Shown here one piece after another: positions 16,327 through 24,697 of a stretch of 64,000 nucleotides of DNA. Source of the stretch: CATOSD01 sp965226695 (lineage in GTDB: Bacteria > Chloroflexota > Dehalococcoidia > Lucifugimonadales > CATOSD01); the NCBI GenBank assembly GCA_965226695.1, contig OZ245405.1:2480001-2544000 (forward strand), read 5' to 3'. The first letter of the stretch is position 1, and every line of letters begins with the position of its first letter. The notes under the pieces are model-generated. The model had not been told where the DNA came from and did no database searches. It saw nothing but the letters and a program-made list of their open reading frames with translations. The position numbers and the translations under genes are program-made.

Positions 16327-18360
16327 ATGGTACCTCCGGAGAGTCTGTTCGGCGCCATCCCCACCTGGATAGGCGTTTACCTGGCAACCCTGCTGGCCTT
16401 CGGCGCGGCCGGGTACATCCTGCACCGCCGGGTGTTCAGCCTGGTGACGCTGGGCAAGCGGCCCAACCGCTTCGACCAGCCGGTTCGCAGGCTGTTCGGC
16501 GCCCTACCGCTCACGCTGGGCCAGAAGAAGGTGCTCCAGAGCGTGTCGCTGCCCAAAGACAGGGCGGGCCTGGCCCACTTCTTCATCTTCTGGGGCTTCC
16601 TCTCCTTCACTACCAGCTACCTGCTCTTCATCTTCGCCGACGCGATCTGGCCGCCATTCTCCGAAACGATCATTACCGAGACCGGCGTAAGGATCTTCTC
16701 CTACTACCTCAACGTGCTGGCAGCGGGCTTCTTCGTAGTTCTCGTTTGGGCGGGCGTGCGCCGGTGGATGGTGCGCCCCAGCAGGCTGGCGTTCGACCTG
16801 ACGCAGAAGAAGGAGTCGCTTGTCATACTGCTGCTCATCGCATTGCTCATGGCGTTGACGCTGCTGACCGAGGCCTTCTACGTGGCGGCGGGCGGCGAGG
16901 GTGCACACGCCTCGGCGCCGTTAGGCGGCGCCCTGGGCCGGCTGTTCACGGACGCCGGGCTTGGCGTGGACGCCGCCAACCTGCTTCAGGGCCTGAGCTG
17001 GTGGGCGCATCTCGGCGTCATCCTGGGCTTCTCCGTTTACATTCCGCTGTCCAAGCACATGCACCTGGTCGCCGCGCCAATCAGCTTCTTCACAAGGTCG
17101 CTCGAGGCCATGGGCACCCTCAACACCCCAACTGACTTAGAGACCGCCGAGCGCTTCGGCGCGTCCAAAATCCAGGACTTCAATTGGCGCGAGCTGCTGG
17201 ACGGCTACTCCTGCGCGGTGTGCGGACGCTGCACCGACAACTGCCCGGCCAACATAAGCGGCAAGATTCTGTCGCCCATGCACATAGTTGAGAACCTCAA
17301 AGAGCACGTGCTCGAGACAGGCCCCAGCGTTTTGAGGGGCGAGGACGAGCAGGACGAGAAGCCGCTTATAGGGCGGTGGATACAGAAGGAGGCGCTCTGG
17401 GACTGTCTGACCTGTGGCGCCTGCGTGCGCGAATGCCCCGTGGGAGTCGAGCACATCGACTCCATAGTCGACATGCGCCGCTACCTGGTGATGGAGAAGG
17501 CCGAGATGCCGGAGACTGCGATGAACGCCCTGCTGAGCATGGAGCAGCGCGGTCATCCGTGGCGCGGCACCACCTACACGCGCACGGACTGGGCCGAGGG
17601 CCTCGACGTGAAGACGCTGGCCGAGCATCCGGACGCTGAGGTGCTCTTCTGGGTCGGCTGCACCGCGGCGCTCGAGCAGCGCAGCCAGAGCGTCGCGCGC
17701 TCTATGGCCTCGGTGCTGAAGCGCGCCGGCGTGGACTTCGCCATACTCGGTACAGAGGAGACGTGCACGGGCGACCCCGCGCGTCGCATGGGCAATGAGT
17801 ACCTGTACCAGACTATGGCGCAGCAGAACATCGACACGATGAACGGCTACAACGTCAAGCGAGTGGTGACCGTCTGCCCGCACTGCTTCAACACTATCAA
17901 GAACGAGTACCCCCATCTGGGTGGCGAGTTCGAGGTGCAGCACTACAGCGAGTTCGTGGCCGATCTGATCGAGCAGGGCAAGATAAAGCCCCTCGTGACC
18001 ATAGACACCGAGGTCGCCTACCACGACTCCTGCTACCTGGGCCGGCACAACGGCATCTACGACGCTCCCCGGCAGATAGCCAACGCCATACCGGGCGTTA
18101 AGCTGGTCGAGATGGAGCGCAGGCGCGAGCGCGGATTCTGCTGCGGCGCCGGCGGCGGCCACATGTGGATCGAGGAGAGCCGCGGCACCCGCGTCAACCA
18201 CGTCCGCACCGGCCACTTCCTGGACACCACGGCGGACACCGTCGGCGTATCCTGCCCCTTCTGCCTGCAGATGTTCGAGGAGGGCATAGGCTCCAAGGAC
18301 GCCCAGGACAGCCGCCGCGCCCGCGACCTGCTGGAACTGCTGGACGAGAGCCTGGGCTAA
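16327..18360 (+). CDS. Membrane-anchored FeS oxidoreductase (FadF/HdrD-like)
   Basis: A 677-residue protein. Residues 1-270 hold about five membrane helices of NarI/cytochrome b type, with helix histidines such as HLGVILGFSVYIPLSKHMH. Next come two 4Fe-4S motifs, CAVCGRCTDNCP and CLTCGACVRECP, then two CCG (DUF224) domains; the last motif reads ERGFCCGAGGGHMW. This is the layout of FadF-like proteins thought to pass electrons from electron-transfer flavoprotein to quinone, related to heterodisulfide reductase subunit D. The ATG at 16327 has GGAG about 10 nt upstream. No etfAB is in the window. It could serve the acyl-CoA or methylamine flavoenzymes. Confidence 0.88.
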   Translation: MVPPESLFGAIPTWIGVYLATLLAFGAAGYILHRRVFSLVTLGKRPNRFDQPVRRLFGALPLTLGQKKVLQSVSLPKDRAGLAHFFIFWGFLSFTTSYLLFIFADAIWPPFSETIITETGVRIFSYYLNVLAAGFFVVLVWAGVRRWMVRPSRLAFDLTQKKESLVILLLIALLMALTLLTEAFYVAAGGEGAHASAPLGGALGRLFTDAGLGVDAANLLQGLSWWAHLGVILGFSVYIPLSKHMHLVAAPISFFTRSLEAMGTLNTPTDLETAERFGASKIQDFNWRELLDGYSCAVCGRCTDNCPANISGKILSPMHIVENLKEHVLETGPSVLRGEDEQDEKPLIGRWIQKEALWDCLTCGACVRECPVGVEHIDSIVDMRRYLVMEKAEMPETAMNALLSMEQRGHPWRGTTYTRTDWAEGLDVKTLAEHPDAEVLFWVGCTAALEQRSQSVARSMASVLKRAGVDFAILGTEETCTGDPARRMGNEYLYQTMAQQNIDTMNGYNVKRVVTVCPHCFNTIKNEYPHLGGEFEVQHYSEFVADLIEQGKIKPLVTIDTEVAYHDSCYLGRHNGIYDAPRQIANAIPGVKLVEMERRRERGFCCGAGGGHMWIEESRGTRVNHVRTGHFLDTTADTVGVSCPFCLQMFEEGIGSKDAQDSRRARDLLELLDESLG

Positions 18361-18425
18361 GAAGGGGCCATCTGACGGCGGACAAGCGAGAGTCGGCAAT
18401 CTGCGGCCCGAGCAAGGTGGCAACT

Positions 18426-18950
18426 GTGCCAGCGCTGAAGAGGATTCTGATCATCGCCGGTCCAAACGGCGCCGGCAAGACCACTTTCGCCACCGAGTTC
18501 CTGCCCAACGAAGCGGGATGTCCGACTTTCATTAACGCGGATTTGATAGCGGCGGGCCTGAACCCGTTTCAGCCGGAGCGGTCCGCCGTCCGCGCGGGCC
18601 GCATGATGCTTACGATGATCGACGACTACGTTCGCAGGGGCGAGAGCTTCGCATTCGAGACAACGCTGAGCGGGCGCGGCTTCGCGCGCATGATTCCGCA
18701 GTGGCAGGCGCAGGACTACCAAGTCCTGCTATACTTTCTACGACTGCCTACGCTTGAGATGGCGGTGGCCAGGGTTAGGCTTCGAGTGCGCGAGGGCGGT
18801 CACCACGTTCCCGAAGACGTGGTGCGCCGACGACACGCCGCCGGCTGGCGCAACTTTCAGCAGGTTTATCGTGACACCGTGGACGATTGGATACTGTACG
18901 ACGCCACTGGAACAGCCCCCATACTAGTGGAGAGGAAGAGTATCTCATGA
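18426..18950 (+). CDS. Zeta-toxin-like P-loop kinase
   Basis: A 174-residue P-loop protein. The Walker A is AGPNGAGKTTFATEF (residues 11-25), followed by the zeta-family phrase FINADLIAAGLNPF and SFAFETTLSGRG, which places the substrate-binding Asp and the Arg/Thr region. The C-terminus has RHAAGWRNFQQVY, the nucleotide lid. True zeta toxins phosphorylate UDP-N-acetylglucosamine; many chromosomal homologues have unknown substrates. The start is GTG at 18426 with AAGGTGG upstream. It overlaps the next gene by 4 nt (ATGA), consistent with a two-gene unit. Confidence 0.8.
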   Translation: MPALKRILIIAGPNGAGKTTFATEFLPNEAGCPTFINADLIAAGLNPFQPERSAVRAGRMMLTMIDDYVRRGESFAFETTLSGRGFARMIPQWQAQDYQVLLYFLRLPTLEMAVARVRLRVREGGHHVPEDVVRRRHAAGWRNFQQVYRDTVDDWILYDATGTAPILVERKSIS

Positions 18951-19138
18951 CTACAAAGCAACCTGTAACCACTGAGAATATTACAACGCCGGATCAAGAC
19001 CATGAACCCGACCATGCCGAGCTCGCCCTGGTAGCCATGCGCCGCGCCGCCATCAAGGCTCGTCGCCGCGCCATCGAGACGACGGGCTCAGTCCCGACCT
19101 GGAGAGACGGCAAGATAGTCCACGACACCAAAGTCTAG
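18947..19138 (+). CDS. Small partner of the zeta-like kinase
   Basis: A 63-residue, hydrophilic protein whose ATG overlaps the stop of the kinase (ATGA). The N-terminus is acidic and disordered (TTENITTPDQDHEPDH); then a basic helix ALVAMRRAAIKARRRAIE; then the ending VPTWRDGKIVHDTKV, a phrase commonly seen in small genes next to zeta-like kinases. It is a plausible antitoxin, but its place after the toxin is the reverse of the classic epsilon-zeta order. Confidence 0.65.
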   Translation: MTTKQPVTTENITTPDQDHEPDHAELALVAMRRAAIKARRRAIETTGSVPTWRDGKIVHDTKV

Positions 19139-19450
19139 TCTCTTCCCGGTGCCGCGGCCACCCTACGGCAGCACCTCAACTTTACTCCCTTTTTGGCGAT
19201 GTCAGCGCTTTCCGGGGGTTTCCGGCCCCGCGTGCCAAAACTCTCCGAAAACATGCCCCAATATGTAGTTGACAACCCATTTGTTCTCTGCTAGCTTTGC
19301 GTTCCGGCTGCGCGAAACGTGTTGATTTTCCACACGCTGGGTGTGGGAAGGCGGCAGGGCAAGATCGATCGCCCCGCTCAGCGCAAACACTCGGCCTATC
19401 GAAAAACTTCAAACTCAACATTCAACAGTTCAACGGAGGTGTATAGCGAA
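19139..19450. other. Intergenic region with a promoter candidate
   Basis: No gene is seen in these 312 bases. A consensus -35 TTGACA lies at 19269-19274, and 17 nt later a weak -10, TAGCTT (19292-19297). The long leader that would follow contains a short hairpin, CCACAC/GTGTGG (19339-19355 region). The GGAGG at about 19435 belongs to the next gene. Confidence 0.5.
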
Positions 19451-19612
19451 ATGATAGAGTTCAAGGCGTGCTTCCGGTGTAGGGGGGACGTCAAAATCAA
19501 CCAGGACATCTACGGCCCATACAGGCAGTGCTTGCAGTGCGGGCGCGTGCAGGACGTGCAGGTTGTCGCGGACAAGCGCGAGGCCGTGGGCAGCAAGAAC
19601 AGGGCCGCATAA
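19451..19612 (+). CDS. 53-residue Zn-ribbon protein
   Basis: A very short protein, MIEFKACFRCRGDV then YRQCLQCGRVQDV, with two CxxC pairs (CFRC and CLQC) spaced 19 residues apart, as expected for a single zinc ribbon. The C-terminus is basic and Ala-rich. GGAGG precedes the ATG by about 11 nt, and a clear intrinsic terminator follows 40 nt after the stop, so it looks like a complete small transcription unit. Function is unknown; a nucleic-acid-binding or adaptor role is possible. Confidence 0.7.
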   Translation: MIEFKACFRCRGDVKINQDIYGPYRQCLQCGRVQDVQVVADKREAVGSKNRAA

Positions 19613-19652
19613 GGTCTGGCGCCGAGAGGCGCCATCGTACCAGCCAAACGGG

Positions 19653-19683
19653 GGGCTTCCGGAGACGGAAGCTCTTTTGTTTG
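19653..19683 (+). terminator. Intrinsic terminator after the Zn-ribbon gene
   Basis: The stem GCTTCCG (19655-19661) and CGGAAGC (19666-19672) closes on a GAGA tetraloop and is extended by two base pairs outward, followed by TCTTTTGTTT. This is a textbook rho-independent terminator on the plus strand. Confidence 0.85.
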
Positions 19684-19714
19684 CCCGGCTGTAACGGCAT
19701 CGGGAGATGACGTG

Positions 19715-19743
19715 TTGCCACATGGCGTGCCGTGGGGGATAAT
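19715..19743 (+). promoter_or_regulatory. Promoter of the aldehyde dehydrogenase gene
   Basis: TTGCCA (19715-19720), a 17-nt spacer, then GATAAT (19738-19743). Four or five of six bases match sigma-70 consensus in each box with ideal spacing. Transcription would begin near 19750, about 50 nt before the chosen ATG. Confidence 0.65.
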
Positions 19744-19799
19744 GCGCTCGTGGCGCGCGGCGGCCGGACCGAGACGACAAGCAATCGAGGAGCATGACC

Positions 19800-21212
19800 A
19801 TGAGGATGTACATCGGGGGAGAGTGGGTAGACAGGGACGACAAGGTGGAGGTGTTCAATCCCTACGACGGCTCGGTGATAGACACGGTGCCGTCGGCTGG
19901 GGTCGAGGACGTAGACCTGGCAGTCGCGAGCGCAGAGCGTGGCGCCCGCGAGATGGCGCGGCTGACCGCCTACGACCGCTTCGCCATACTCCGAAGGGCC
20001 GCCGACATTCTGAACGAGCGCCGCGAGGAGCTGGGCCGCCTGATCACGCTGGAGGAGGGCAAAGTCATCGCCGAGGGCCGCACCGAGGTGGACCGTGCGG
20101 TGCAGACCATTAGCCTGTCCGGCGAGGAGGCGAAGCGTCTCTACGGCGAGACGGTGCCCTTCGATGCCGCGCCGAGCTACACCGGGCAGATGGGCTTCAC
20201 CCTGCGTGTGCCCTGCGGCGTGGTCGCAGCCATCAGCCCGTTCAACTTCCCGCTCAACCTGGTCTGCCACAAGGTCGGCCCCGCGCTCGCCGCCGGAAAC
20301 GCCGTGATAATCAAGCCCGCTTCAGACACACCATTGTCGGCGCTCAAGCTGACCGAGGTGCTGCTGGAGGCGGGCGCGCCGCCGGAGGCCGTGCAGTGCG
20401 TGACAGGCCCCGGAGGCAGGGTGGGCGACGCGCTGGTGTCCGACCCCCGCGTGCGGAAGGTCACCTTCACCGGAAGCCGCGAGGTCGGGGAGCACATCTG
20501 CCGCACGGCCGGCCTGAAGAAGGTCACGATGGAGCTCGGCTCGAATTCGCCGCTCATCGTCATGCCCGACGCCGACCTTGGCAAAGTAGTGGGCGCCACA
20601 ATCGCCAGCGGGTTCGCCAATGCCGGCCAGGTGTGCATATCCGCCCAGCGCGTCATCGCCAGCCGCACCGTCTACGCCGACTACCTCGACGCCCTGCGCG
20701 ACGGCGTCGAGTCCATCAGCACCGGCGACCCGCTCAGCGAGGCCGTCGCCATGGGTCCGATGGTCAAGGAACAGGAGGCGGCGCGCGTCGACGCCTGGCT
20801 GCGCGAGGCCGTGGGTGCGGGGGCGCGGGTCGTCACCGGCGGCGGGTACTCCGGCTCGATGCACGCGCCGACAGTGCTCGCCGACGTGAGCGCGGACATG
20901 CGCGTCTCGTGCGACGAGCTGTTCGGCCCCGCGGTCGCCGTCACGCCCTTCTCGGACATAGACGAGGCCATCGCCATGGCGAACGACAGCGACTACGGCC
21001 TCAGCGCCGGAATCTTCACCCAGAACATCGACTGGGCGATGCGTTTCGCCCGCGAGGTCGACTCCGGCAATCTGCACATCAACTCTGGACCCGGCTGGCG
21101 CGCCGACCTCATGCCGTACGGTGGGCTGAAGTACAGCGGCATGGGCAAAGAGGGGCCCCGGTACGCCGTTCTGGAGATGACGGAGATGAAGACGGTGGTG
21201 ATCCACCCGTAG
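19800..21212 (+). CDS. NAD(P)-dependent aldehyde dehydrogenase
   Basis: A 470-residue member of the ALDH superfamily. The catalytic Cys is in NAGQVCISAQRV, the general-base Glu in VTMELGSNSPLIV (the usual second Gly is Ser), and the cofactor region in VVAAISPFNFPLN with FTGSREVGEHI. The C-terminal YGGLKYSGMGKEGP is also typical. It resembles the lactaldehyde/non-phosphorylating GAPDH branch, but the substrate is not decidable. Three in-frame ATGs lie at 19794, 19800 and 19806; GAGGAG (19787-19792) is best spaced for 19800. It is the first gene of a unit followed by lipA, which has its own promoter candidate. Confidence 0.92.
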   Translation: MRMYIGGEWVDRDDKVEVFNPYDGSVIDTVPSAGVEDVDLAVASAERGAREMARLTAYDRFAILRRAADILNERREELGRLITLEEGKVIAEGRTEVDRAVQTISLSGEEAKRLYGETVPFDAAPSYTGQMGFTLRVPCGVVAAISPFNFPLNLVCHKVGPALAAGNAVIIKPASDTPLSALKLTEVLLEAGAPPEAVQCVTGPGGRVGDALVSDPRVRKVTFTGSREVGEHICRTAGLKKVTMELGSNSPLIVMPDADLGKVVGATIASGFANAGQVCISAQRVIASRTVYADYLDALRDGVESISTGDPLSEAVAMGPMVKEQEAARVDAWLREAVGAGARVVTGGGYSGSMHAPTVLADVSADMRVSCDELFGPAVAVTPFSDIDEAIAMANDSDYGLSAGIFTQNIDWAMRFAREVDSGNLHINSGPGWRADLMPYGGLKYSGMGKEGPRYAVLEMTEMKTVVIHP

Positions 21213-21271
21213 GGGCGTCACAAGCCGCCGATTCGGGACGGCAATTCGAGACGAAAGCGCCACAGGGAATC

Positions 21272-21280
21272 TGGTATGAT
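21272..21280 (+). promoter_or_regulatory. Extended -10 element upstream of lipA
   Basis: TGGTATGAT fits the extended -10 pattern TGnTATnAT. No good -35 is found at the usual distance, which extended -10 promoters can do without. The lipA ATG lies 29 nt downstream. Confidence 0.45.
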
Positions 21281-21308
21281 TTCCGCAACACACGCTGACG
21301 GAGGACTC

Positions 21309-22184
21309 ATGGTCGGGCAAAGAAGGCTGCCGAGCTGGCTGAAGGTGAGGATGCCGGGCGGCCCCAACTACCTGGAGCTGCGCGAGCGGCTGCGCGGCGC
21401 CCAGCTGCACACCGTCTGCGAGGAGGCGCGCTGCCCCAACATTGGCGACTGCTGGGAGCGCAAGACAGCGACCTTCATGATTCTCGGCGACATCTGCACG
21501 CGGGCGTGCTCCTACTGCGCCGTGACCACGGGCACACCGCTGACTCTCGACCTCGGAGAACCCGTGCGGCTGGCGGAGACGGTCGAGCGCATGGGCCTGG
21601 AGTACGCGGTGATAACGTCGGTGAACAGGGACGAGCTGGCTGACGGCGGCGCGTTCATCTTCGCCGAGTGCATCCGGCAGATCCACAAGCGCCTGCCCAA
21701 CTGCAAGGTGGAGACGCTCATCCCCGACTTTGAGGGTAACTGGGACGCCCTGGAGCGCGTGATGGAAGCGGGCCCCGAAACGCTGAACCACAACATCGAG
21801 ACGGTGCGGCGAGTGTTCAGCCGCGTCAGGCCGAAAGGCGACTACGACCAGTCCCTGGAGCTGCTGAAGCGCGCGAAGCAGATTGCCCCGCACGGCGTAA
21901 CCAAGTCGGGCATGATGGTCGGGCTGGGCGAGACCCGCCACGAGATTGCTGAGACGATGGCGGATCTTCGCGCGGTGGAGTGCGACCTGCTGACAATCGG
22001 GCAGTATCTGCGGCCCTCGGACAAGCACGCTCCGCTGTCGCGCTGGTACACCCCGGATGAGTTCGAGGAGCTACGGGAGCTGGGGGAGTCGATGGGGTTC
22101 AGGCACGTCGCCTCGGGTCCTTTGGTGCGAAGCTCCTACCACGCGGACGAGCAGCACAGGGCGGCGAGCGCCGTCAGGGCATAG
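21309..22184 (+). CDS. lipA: Lipoyl synthase
   Basis: A 291-residue radical-SAM enzyme that inserts two sulfur atoms into octanoyl groups on lipoyl domains. The auxiliary cluster motif is CEEARCPNIGDC, and the radical-SAM motif is CTRACSYC; the C-terminal RSSYHADEQ carries the Ser ligand. Length is normal. The ATG at 21309 has GGAGG 7 nt upstream; a longer frame to 21276 is less likely. Lipoyl cofactor is needed by the glycine cleavage H protein, which fits the GcvT-like genes downstream, but it is a general housekeeping gene. Confidence 0.96.
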   Translation: MVGQRRLPSWLKVRMPGGPNYLELRERLRGAQLHTVCEEARCPNIGDCWERKTATFMILGDICTRACSYCAVTTGTPLTLDLGEPVRLAETVERMGLEYAVITSVNRDELADGGAFIFAECIRQIHKRLPNCKVETLIPDFEGNWDALERVMEAGPETLNHNIETVRRVFSRVRPKGDYDQSLELLKRAKQIAPHGVTKSGMMVGLGETRHEIAETMADLRAVECDLLTIGQYLRPSDKHAPLSRWYTPDEFEELRELGESMGFRHVASGPLVRSSYHADEQHRAASAVRA

Positions 22185-22264
22185 CTAACCGCCCGCGGCG
22201 AGTGTGCCACGCCGCGCCAAGGCCCAGGGGCAATTCGCGAACCGCCCGGCGAGCGAGCGCCCGC

Positions 22265-22408
22265 CTAGTCGGAGGAGGGGAGCTTGCGGGGTTGCTGCAC
22301 CGCCATTTCGTCGTCGTGGCACTGGACGGCGCCCTGGCCGGCCTTGGTGCAGAGCACCATCGTGCCGCATACTTCGCACTGGTACCTTCGACCCAGCTGG
22401 TTCGACAT
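22265..22408 (-). CDS. Desulforedoxin-like small protein (1)
   Basis: A 47-residue protein matching the N-terminal domain of desulfoferrodoxin: RRYQCEVCGTMVLCTKAGQG, then VQCHDDEM. The iron or zinc site normally uses CxxC plus a later CC pair; here the CxxC (Cys-Glu-Val-Cys) is kept and the second pair is Cys-His, so the metal site is altered. The start is ATG 22408. It is the second gene downstream of the promoter at 22690-22718. Confidence 0.65.
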   Translation of the reverse strand: MSNQLGRRYQCEVCGTMVLCTKAGQGAVQCHDDEMAVQQPRKLPSSD

Positions 22409-22533
22409 TTTCGCACGTACTCCTGGTGTGGATGCCCGGACGGAGTGCCCGCGGCCTATACTAGGTCCGTCGCGTATATGCCGGCCCCTAACCGGAATGA
22501 CTGCGCCTCGAGGGGCTGGCTCGGCGGGGCTGG

Positions 22534-22662
22534 CTACTTCAATGGCACCGGATCGCCGCAGCACCTCATCGTACCCTCCCCACCCTTAGTTACGACGAAT
22601 TCCGAGCCACACTTGGGGCAAGAATACCGTTTTCCAGTTTCGTTCGCCAAAATCAGATGCAC
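22534..22662 (-). CDS. Desulforedoxin-like small protein (2)
   Basis: A 42-residue ORF. It contains YSCPKCGSEFVVTKGGEG followed by MRCCGDPVPLK, so both Cys pairs of a desulforedoxin rubredoxin-like centre (CxxC and CC) are present. The likely start is GTG at 22662, but the frame is open further upstream and the ribosome site is weak, so the N-terminus is uncertain (CTG or TTG starts slightly downstream are possible). It lies about 28 nt downstream of a consensus promoter and 125 nt upstream of its paralogue. It could act in electron transfer or metal sensing. Confidence 0.65.
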   Translation of the reverse strand: MHLILANETGKRYSCPKCGSEFVVTKGGEGTMRCCGDPVPLK

Positions 22663-22689
22663 CTCGGTGGTTTGTTTCGTTAAACTGAG

Positions 22690-22718
22690 ATTATAGTGTT
22701 GGGACGCTGAGCCGTCAA
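22690..22718 (-). promoter_or_regulatory. Consensus promoter of the desulforedoxin pair
   Basis: Read on the minus strand: TTGACG (22718-22713), exactly 17 nt, then a perfect TATAAT (22695-22690). This is the best sigma-70 promoter seen in the window, and it faces the two desulforedoxin-like genes. The SDR gene that ends at 22753 is transcribed in the same direction just upstream. Confidence 0.75.
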
Positions 22719-22752
22719 ACTGGTAGGCACGCGGGCGCCGGGGCCGTCGGCC

Positions 22753-23505
22753 CTAGCGGGCCGTCCAGCCCCCGTCGATCACCAACTCGCTGCCGGTTAC
22801 GAACGACGATTCGTCCGATGCGAGATAGAGCACGCCATAGGCCACGTCGATGGGCTGGCCGTACCTGGCCAGCGGGATGCGCGACAACATCAGCTCCCGC
22901 GTTGCCGGGTCGGCGCGCCGCTCCTCGGTCATTGGCGTGACAATGGGACCAGGGTGTACCGAGTTCGCGCGTATGCCGTCGGCGGCGTACTGGATCGCGG
23001 TCGTCTTGGTGAATATCCGCACTGCGCCCTTGGACGCCTGGTACTGCGGGCTGCTGTTGTCCGTGCCCACCAGCCCGAGCTGCGACGAGATATTGATTAT
23101 CGAGCCGCCCCCGACCTTCTGCATCTCCGGAATGGCGCACCGTGTGCCGAGGAACACGCCCTTGGCGTTGATGTCCATCACGCGCTCCCAGTCCTCCACG
23201 CGCGTGTCCTCAACCATGCTGCGACCGCTGACGCCGGCGTTATTGACCAGCACGTCGAGCCGGCCGTAGCGCTCGACCGTCGCGGCGACCGCGCGCTCCC
23301 AGTCGGCCTCGCTGGTCACGTCGAGCGGCACGAACATGGCGTCGCCGCCGGATCCGTCGATGTCCGCCGCGACCTGCCGGCCCTCAGCCTCGAGCACGTC
23401 GCCGATAACGACCTTCGCGCCGTTCTCGGCGAAGAGCCGCGCCTCCGTCTCGCCCATCCCGCGGGCGCCGCCGCTAATGAATGCGACCTTTCCTGCCAAT
23501 CTCAT
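22753..23505 (-). CDS. Short-chain dehydrogenase/reductase
   Basis: A 250-residue classical SDR. The cofactor loop is ISGGARGMGETEA (TGxxxGxG form) with Asp36-type acidic residue in VVIGDVLEAEG, which favours NAD(H). NNAG is present, and the catalytic Ser-Tyr-Lys are in NISSQLGL and YQASKGAV. The start ATG has AGGAGG 6-8 nt upstream. It is 27 nt downstream of the sarcosine-oxidase-like gene and likely in one operon with it. The substrate is unknown. Confidence 0.9.
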   Translation of the reverse strand: MRLAGKVAFISGGARGMGETEARLFAENGAKVVIGDVLEAEGRQVAADIDGSGGDAMFVPLDVTSEADWERAVAATVERYGRLDVLVNNAGVSGRSMVEDTRVEDWERVMDINAKGVFLGTRCAIPEMQKVGGGSIINISSQLGLVGTDNSSPQYQASKGAVRIFTKTTAIQYAADGIRANSVHPGPIVTPMTEERRADPATRELMLSRIPLARYGQPIDVAYGVLYLASDESSFVTGSELVIDGGWTAR

Positions 23506-23532
23506 GGAGGGCCTCCTCTTGCTATTGGGGGT

Positions 23533-24675
23533 CTAAGCTCGCGCCGCGCCGAATCGGTCGAGGCGGAACAGGTCGATGTCGAGCCGCGAGCGGCCGTCCG
23601 CAAGCAACTCGGCAAGGATCTCGCCAATGGCGCTGGCGAACTTGAAACCGTGGCCCGAGCAGGGACTCGCGATAAGCGTCTGCGGGGCCTCGGGGTGGAA
23701 GTCTATCAGGAAGTGGGTGTCGGGCGTGTTGGTGAACATGCACACCTGCGCCGAGAGCGCGGGCCCATTGGCCGAGGGCAGGTAACGCTCCAGCATGGCG
23801 CGCACCGCGTCCTCGTCCCGCTGGGAGACCTCGCGGTCGAGCGAGTCAACCTCGGTCTCCTCGCCCTGGTGCATCAGCGCCACCTTCACGCCGCTGCCCA
23901 TGTTGGGGAAGCCGTAGAAGTGGCGGTCCTGGCCGTGGTCCCACAGGAATATGGGGCAGCGTTCGGGGGAGAAGTAGTCCGGGTTGGCGTCCGGCTCGAA
24001 CCAGACGAGCACCTGGCGCTCGACGACAAGCGGCAACCGGAGGCCGTTCGCGAGCTTGGGGATCCACGCGCCCGCGGACAGCAGCAGCCTACCGGCCCGG
24101 TACTCGCCTTTCGCGGTCCGCACCCGGACGCCCTCGCCGTCAGCTTCCCACGATTCGACAGGTTCGTCGAATCGCAGCTCCGCGCCGTTCGCCCGCGCGA
24201 TGTCGAGGTGCGACCGCACGCAGTCCTCGGGGAACAGGATACCGGCGCGGCTGTCCCAGATGGCTATCGTGCCCTCCGCCGGGGTGAGCGCGGGGAAGCG
24301 CTCGGTAACCTCGGCAGGCGACAGTCGCTCGTAGGGAAGGTGGTGGGTCCGCGCGCTCAGCTCCGCGCCAGTGACAAGCGCGCTGTCGGGCGGGCCGACC
24401 ATCACGCCGCCCGATTGCAGGAAGAGATTGCGCCCGGACTCCTCCTCCAACTGCTCCCACAGCTCGTAGGCGCGCTGGATTATCGGCACGTAGGATGGGT
24501 GTTCGAAGTAGGCCTCTCGTATTATCCGAGTCTCGCCGTGTGAGGAGCCGAGCGTGTGCGGCGGAGAGTAGCGGTCCAGTCCCAGCACGCTCACGCCCCT
24601 TCTGGCCAGGTGGTAGGCCGCGGCGCTGCCCATCGCGCCAAGCCCCGCTATCGCGAAGTCGTATGTGTCGGTCAT
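23533..24675 (-). CDS. Monomeric sarcosine oxidase / N-methylamino-acid oxidase
   Basis: A 380-residue flavoprotein of the MSOX/SolA (MTOX) family, which oxidises N-methyl groups of sarcosine, N-methyltryptophan or similar, giving formaldehyde and hydrogen peroxide. The N-terminal dinucleotide site is IAGLGAMGSAAAYHLARRG. The phrase VCMFTNTPDTHFLIDFHPE holds the Cys that binds FAD covalently in MSOX, and SPCSGHGFKFASAIGE is the C-terminal flavin loop. Length is normal. It belongs to a minus-strand run with the SDR and the alpha/beta hydrolase. N-methyl substrate is likely; the exact one is open. Confidence 0.88.
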   Translation of the reverse strand: MTDTYDFAIAGLGAMGSAAAYHLARRGVSVLGLDRYSPPHTLGSSHGETRIIREAYFEHPSYVPIIQRAYELWEQLEEESGRNLFLQSGGVMVGPPDSALVTGAELSARTHHLPYERLSPAEVTERFPALTPAEGTIAIWDSRAGILFPEDCVRSHLDIARANGAELRFDEPVESWEADGEGVRVRTAKGEYRAGRLLLSAGAWIPKLANGLRLPLVVERQVLVWFEPDANPDYFSPERCPIFLWDHGQDRHFYGFPNMGSGVKVALMHQGEETEVDSLDREVSQRDEDAVRAMLERYLPSANGPALSAQVCMFTNTPDTHFLIDFHPEAPQTLIASPCSGHGFKFASAIGEILAELLADGRSRLDIDLFRLDRFGAARA

Positions 24676-24697
24676 CAGTTGAAACCTGCCTTCCTCC

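Noticed and set aside
19618..19633. GGCGCC hairpin just after the Zn-ribbon gene as terminator
   Set aside because: It has no T-run; the hairpin at 19653-19683 is the better terminator.
20322..22028. 568-residue minus-strand open frame opposite ALDH and lipA
   Set aside because: It runs antisense through two conserved genes and shows the biased, motif-free composition of a shadow frame.
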